Shown here: positions 5,010-8,583 of the stretch, piece after piece
Layout of the letters: each line of letters starts with the position of its first letter
Position numbering within the stretch: the first letter of the stretch is position 1
Origin: an uncultured Collinsella sp.
Lineage (GTDB): Bacteria; Actinomycetota; Coriobacteriia; Coriobacteriales; Coriobacteriaceae
NCBI GenBank assembly: GCA_900764415.1
Contig: CAAFOA010000260.1
Span: forward strand, 1 to 8,583
DNA: 8,583 nucleotides
Direction of reading: 5' to 3'
Notes under the pieces: generated by a model
What the model was told of the DNA's origin: nothing
The model's database searches: none
What the model saw: the letters and a program-made list of their open reading frames with translations, nothing else
Made by a program: the position numbers and the translations under genes

Positions 5010-7199
5010 CTAGATCAACTTAGTTGCCTCCAGCTTTTCGATGATCCAGTCGTTGGCTTTGATGACCGGGCGGCGGAAGACGACGCCCAGGGCCAGCGAC
5101 GGAATCAGATAGCTCGCCAGAATGCCCAGCTCAACCCAGTACTCCATATGGTAGGCGCCAGCCATGGCGGCATGCATGGCGTTGATGCCGTGAGTGAACG
5201 GCAGGAACGGATAGATCGCCTGGAACACGGGGCCGGTCATCTCGATGGGGAATGTGCCGCCTGAACCGCCGACCTGCATGACCAGCAGCACAACGGCCAA
5301 AGCCTTGCCGATATCGCCAAACGAAACTGTAAGCGTGTAGACGATATTGGAGAACACGAGACTCGCGACCCAGCCCGCCAGCACAAACTGCAGCGGGTTG
5401 TCGCACTGAATGCCAAAGAACAGAATGTCGCCCGCGCACACGAGCGTTGCCTGCAGCAGAGCCAAACCGCCAAAGAACAGGTAACGACCCAGGTAGATCT
5501 CGTGCAGGCGCACGGGGATGAGCTCGTTGATAAGCTCATCGTCAACCGAGACCTTCATCATGGCCGCCAACACGATCGAGCCGACCCAGAGCGACAGAAT
5601 CGTGTAGAACGGCGCCATGGCCGAACCGTAGTTGCGGATCGGATAGACCGGCTTGCGGTCGAGCGCGACGGGGCCGGAAAGCGACACGGCCAGACCCTCG
5701 GGATCATTGCCGATCATCGTCTTGATCGTAGCGAGGTCATCCGACATTAGGGCACCATCAAGCTCGTCTTTAAACGCGCTGATCTTGTCCGACGCCTCGC
5801 CCAGCTGATCGGAAGCCTTGTTGACCAGCTTTGCAGCCTTGGAGAGACCCTTTGCCAGCGAACCGGATGCATCGGTCAGGCCGGCAACAGCACTATCCAG
5901 ATCGCCCGAAATACCATTCAGTGAATCCAGAACCCCCGAGACGGTCTTCTTGAGCTCCTTGGCCTTAACCAAGAACGTGGAATCGTAATCGGATTTGGCA
6001 CCCGCGATGCCGGCCTTGGCATCGGCGATGACCTGATCGACCTCGGCACGCGAGTTGTTGACCTCGGCCATGCTATCGGAGAGAGACTTCGCGGTGGCCG
6101 CCAGATCCGTGGCATTGTTGCGGTACTCAACGGCGATTCTGCCCAGAGATGTCGCGGCAGACTTGAGACCGTCCTTCAAATTCTCATCGCTCACCTGGTC
6201 GGCAAGGCTGCGGAGCTGATCGGCCATCGCATCGATATCCTTGGCGCGCGCATTGAGGGCCGCAGCGGCATCGTTGAGTTGGGACACCGTAAGGTCGACA
6301 TGCTGGTTTGCGGTGTTGAATGCCTTCGCAAGCTCGGCAGACACGTTGTCGAACGAACCCGCACTTCCATCGATCGCGGCATCGATGGCATCGTTTGCCG
6401 CCTTAAGCGCTTCTTTGGAATCATCGATGCCGCTTTTGGCATGTTCCATGAGCTGCTTTGTCGACTCATCGACGGCACCGGTCTGCTTGAGCATGCCGCT
6501 CGCCGACGTCAGCGAATCGGACGTGGAGCTCAAAATGCCCGCAAGCGACGTTGCGCTGGCCTGAACGTCCTGCAGGTCCTGGACCGAATCGCCGAGCGTC
6601 GAGGACAGGTTGGCGATAAAGTTGCTGACCTGGTCGGTGCTCATGTAATCGAGCAGGCTGGACACCGTCTTAAGACCGATGGTCGTGATGGTCTTGGTAA
6701 AGGTTTCGTTAACCTGGCTCTGAACGGCGCTCGAGCCCTTCTCGGTCACGATCTGTGCAATGGCGTTGGCCTTCTGGTTCTCGTAGAACTCGATATCGGC
6801 GTGCTTCACGTCGGTCGAGAAAAGCGTCATCATGTCGGAGCTAAACGTTTTGGGGATAACGACGGCAGCATAGTACGCGCCTGATTTTACGCCCTCGATA
6901 GCTTTATCGCGATCGTTGAGCACGACCCAGTCGAAGTTCTCGTTGCCGCGTAGGGCACCGGCCACGTTTTCGCCCACGTTAACCTCGACGGGAATCAGAT
7001 CGCTCTCGTAACCCTCATCGGTGTTGACCACGGCAATCTTAAGATTGCCGGTGTTGCCGTACGGATCCCAGCTGCCGGCGATGTTAAACCACGCGTACAG
7101 ACACGGCACGATAATGAGGCCCATCACGACAACCAAGCCGATCACGGAGCGAGACACGTTTTGGACATCGCGCTTAAACAGATGCAGGATGTTCTTCAT
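5010..7199 (-). CDS. YhgE/Pip-family membrane protein with long extracytoplasmic helical region
   Basis: A complete 729-residue protein. Residues 17-38 form a first membrane helix (IGLVVVMGLIIVPCLYAWFN), followed by the family hallmark PYGNTGNLKIAVVNTDEG (46-63), which opens an extracytoplasmic domain. Residues about 185-500 are Ala/Ser/Asp/Leu-rich with heptad-like spacing, consistent with a long helical stalk. The C-terminal domain (about 515-710) is an ABC-2-like membrane block of roughly six helices, with YPIRNYGSAMAPFYT (519-533), PIEM (651-654) and PFLPFTHGIN (664-673). Relatives include Lactococcus Pip (a phage receptor), Bacillus YhgE and, more distantly, the type VII secretion proteins YueB/EsaA; none has a firmly known transport substrate. 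It starts directly after the TAA of its upstream paralogue, whose last codons carry its ribosome site, so the two are translationally coupled and may assemble together. No ATPase is encoded in it. Function beyond the family label is open. Confidence 0.93.
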   Translation of the reverse strand: MKNILHLFKRDVQNVSRSVIGLVVVMGLIIVPCLYAWFNIAGSWDPYGNTGNLKIAVVNTDEGYESDLIPVEVNVGENVAGALRGNENFDWVVLNDRDKAIEGVKSGAYYAAVVIPKTFSSDMMTLFSTDVKHADIEFYENQKANAIAQIVTEKGSSAVQSQVNETFTKTITTIGLKTVSSLLDYMSTDQVSNFIANLSSTLGDSVQDLQDVQASATSLAGILSSTSDSLTSASGMLKQTGAVDESTKQLMEHAKSGIDDSKEALKAANDAIDAAIDGSAGSFDNVSAELAKAFNTANQHVDLTVSQLNDAAAALNARAKDIDAMADQLRSLADQVSDENLKDGLKSAATSLGRIAVEYRNNATDLAATAKSLSDSMAEVNNSRAEVDQVIADAKAGIAGAKSDYDSTFLVKAKELKKTVSGVLDSLNGISGDLDSAVAGLTDASGSLAKGLSKAAKLVNKASDQLGEASDKISAFKDELDGALMSDDLATIKTMIGNDPEGLAVSLSGPVALDRKPVYPIRNYGSAMAPFYTILSLWVGSIVLAAMMKVSVDDELINELIPVRLHEIYLGRYLFFGGLALLQATLVCAGDILFFGIQCDNPLQFVLAGWVASLVFSNIVYTLTVSFGDIGKALAVVLLVMQVGGSGGTFPIEMTGPVFQAIYPFLPFTHGINAMHAAMAGAYHMEYWVELGILASYLIPSLALGVVFRRPVIKANDWIIEKLEATKLI

Positions 7200-8583
7200 T
7201 TATGCCTCACCTCCTTTGGAGTGCTTGCCAAGCGCGGCGGTATCTCCATCATTTGTGGCTGAGCTGTCGCTGCCCTGAGATTTATGGTGCGAGCCCATAT
7301 GCGGCAAGCGGCCCGTGGACTGATCGCCGCCCTTGGCACCACGCTCGCTGGCGTTGAGGCCAAACATGTGGCGGGCGGCAGGAATGGCGGCCGTGTGCTC
7401 GCGCATCTCGCGACGCAGGTCCTCATCCGAAAGTGCCGAGATGCGCATCTGGGTATTGAGGCTCGCGCGGATATATTCGATATTGATAAGCCAGCCGCAG
7501 ATGGCAATAACCGAGATGATCCAAATAACAAGCAGGATGATCTTGCCGTTATTGTCGATATCGAGAACCGTCGACAGGACAAAGAGCAGGACCTGAACGC
7601 CCACCACGGCGGCAAAACCGCCCTTGATGTAGTACGGGTAGCGATGTTCAAAGGCGACCGCATGATCGAGCAGTTCGCGACGGTACGAATCGGAATCGAG
7701 CATGACACGCATGGCCGTGCGCAGCGAGTAGCGCTGGCGCGGCAGGTCGTTGGACTCGCAAATCATCATACCGGTCGTGGAAAGCTGTTTATCAAAGAGA
7801 AGGTTGAGGTTGAGCAGTAACGGGCGCAGCTGCAAACCGATAAAGAGCGCCACGATCAAGAACACGCCCAGGATGCACAGGTTAAACAGGTAGTTAAACG
7901 AGTACATGCCGCCGACCGTCTCGCGCAGCAGATTGATGCCGTAGGTAAAGGGCAGCAGCGGGTGCAGCCACTGGAAGAAGCCGGGCATCATCTCGATGGG
8001 GTACATGCCCGACGAACCCGGAATCTGCACGATGACGAGAATGACACCGATTGCCTTACCGATATGCTTAAACGTGGTGGATAGCGCATAGATGATATTG
8101 ACGTAGGTGAACGAAATGGCGATGCCGCCCAGCACGAACAGCAGCGGGCTGACGCACTGCACGCCAATCACCAGATCGCCTACCGTAACGATGATGGCCT
8201 GCAACGCGCCCAGGATCACCAGGAGCAACCAGCGGCCAAAGTAGCCCTGACGCGCGGTAAAGCTGCCGATGCCTTCGCGGTCGACCTCGAGCTTGTAGAT
8301 GGCGATGAGTACGTAGCCGCCCACCCACAGCGCCAGATTGGTATAGAACGGGGCAATGCCCGAGCCGAAGCTCTTAACCGGATAAATCGACTTGGACGCG
8401 AGCTCAACCGGAGATGCCATGAAGTCTGCAACGTCATCGACGTCGACGCCCATCAGGTCGGCCAGCTCGCCCATGGACTCGGAGGTCTGTAGCGCCGCGA
8501 TGTCGTTGGCGGCGGTTGCGAGCTTGTCCTGGACCTTGGCAAGCGAGGCATCGGTCTGGGACAGCGTGGTCTTGGTCTGACCG
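7200..8583 (-). CDS. YhgE/Pip-family membrane protein, 5' part beyond the window, with an extra C-terminal two-helix domain
   Basis: The last 460 residues of a longer protein are visible; the frame is open to base 8583, so the ATG at 8474 is internal and not the start. Visible residues 1-40 (KTTLSQTDASLAKVQDKLAT and on) look like the end of a coiled-coil stalk. Residues 66-80 (IYPVKSFGSGIAPFYT), PIEM (195-198) and PLLPFTYGIN (208-217) align with the same positions of the downstream gene, so the two are paralogues. Unlike that gene it continues past the membrane block: a soluble linker (about 265-315), two more hydrophobic helices (about 320-342 and 347-370), a conserved-looking acidic/basic segment SDEDLRREMREH (385-396), and a polar Ser/Gly/His-rich tail to the end. 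The stop TAA touches the next ATG, and the closing KGGEA codons form the neighbour's ribosome site. The N-terminal family hallmark cannot be checked here. Confidence 0.92.
   Translation of the reverse strand, partial: GQTKTTLSQTDASLAKVQDKLATAANDIAALQTSESMGELADLMGVDVDDVADFMASPVELASKSIYPVKSFGSGIAPFYTNLALWVGGYVLIAIYKLEVDREGIGSFTARQGYFGRWLLLVILGALQAIIVTVGDLVIGVQCVSPLLFVLGGIAISFTYVNIIYALSTTFKHIGKAIGVILVIVQIPGSSGMYPIEMMPGFFQWLHPLLPFTYGINLLRETVGGMYSFNYLFNLCILGVFLIVALFIGLQLRPLLLNLNLLFDKQLSTTGMMICESNDLPRQRYSLRTAMRVMLDSDSYRRELLDHAVAFEHRYPYYIKGGFAAVVGVQVLLFVLSTVLDIDNNGKIILLVIWIISVIAICGWLINIEYIRASLNTQMRISALSDEDLRREMREHTAAIPAARHMFGLNASERGAKGGDQSTGRLPHMGSHHKSQGSDSSATNDGDTAALGKHSKGGEA
7207..7217 (-). promoter_or_regulatory. 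Near-perfect Shine-Dalgarno inside the end of the upstream paralogue
   Basis: Minus-strand AAAGGAGGTGA is fully complementary to the usual 16S rRNA anti-SD tail (UCACCUCCUU) and lies seven bases before the ATG at 7199-7197. It is encoded within the last codons (Lys-Gly-Gly-Glu-Ala) of the preceding gene, whose TAA directly touches that ATG. This is the strongest ribosome site in the window and implies high, coupled translation of the second gene. Confidence 0.9.

Noticed and set aside
8472..8474. ATG as the start of the upstream YhgE/Pip gene.
   Set aside because: The frame stays open for 36 more codons to the window edge with stalk-like coding sequence, and the family needs an N-terminal domain; the true start is outside the window.

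Overview
The window looks like one end of an assembled contig from a GC-rich (roughly 58-60% by eye) bacterium. Protein style, strong AGGAGG-type ribosome binding sites and a tandem pair of YhgE/Pip membrane proteins suggest a gut Coriobacteriia member such as Collinsella. That placement is an inference from gene style and was not tested by a search. Bases 1-61 are not genomic: they are the Illumina P7/Nextera adapter, an 8-base index and the Tn5 mosaic end. Biology starts at base 62, inside hisS.

All six genes lie on the minus strand, so transcription runs from high to low coordinates. First come two neighbouring YhgE/Pip-family genes: the upstream one (7200-8583) is cut by the window edge, and the downstream one (5010-7199) is complete. 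They abut as TAA-ATG with no gap, and the ribosome binding site of the second is written into the last codons of the first, so they form a coupled two-gene unit. An intrinsic terminator (4876-4914) closes it. Next is a single EamA/DMT-type transporter (3825-4808) with its own terminator (3786-3812). Then comes a probable two-gene operon: an M20D metal-dependent amidohydrolase (2410-3708) followed 38 bases later by an MFS transporter of the oxalate/formate or monocarboxylate type (1067-2371). A perfect 7+7 inverted repeat lies just upstream of the amidohydrolase and may be an operator. A 25-base-arm inverted repeat (969-1030) separates this operon from hisS (62-904), which has a consensus -10 box.

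The genes fall into four transcription units: envelope proteins of the phage-receptor/transport type, a drug/metabolite exporter, a hydrolase-plus-organic-anion-transporter module, and a housekeeping tRNA synthetase. There is no mobile element, CRISPR array, rRNA or tRNA, and no gene-free stretch over 300 bases; the longest gap is about 200 bases (4809-5009). Nothing here is clearly a new system. The parts most worth a second look are the YhgE/Pip pair, whose two members differ in architecture, and the hydrolase-transporter operon with its dyad.
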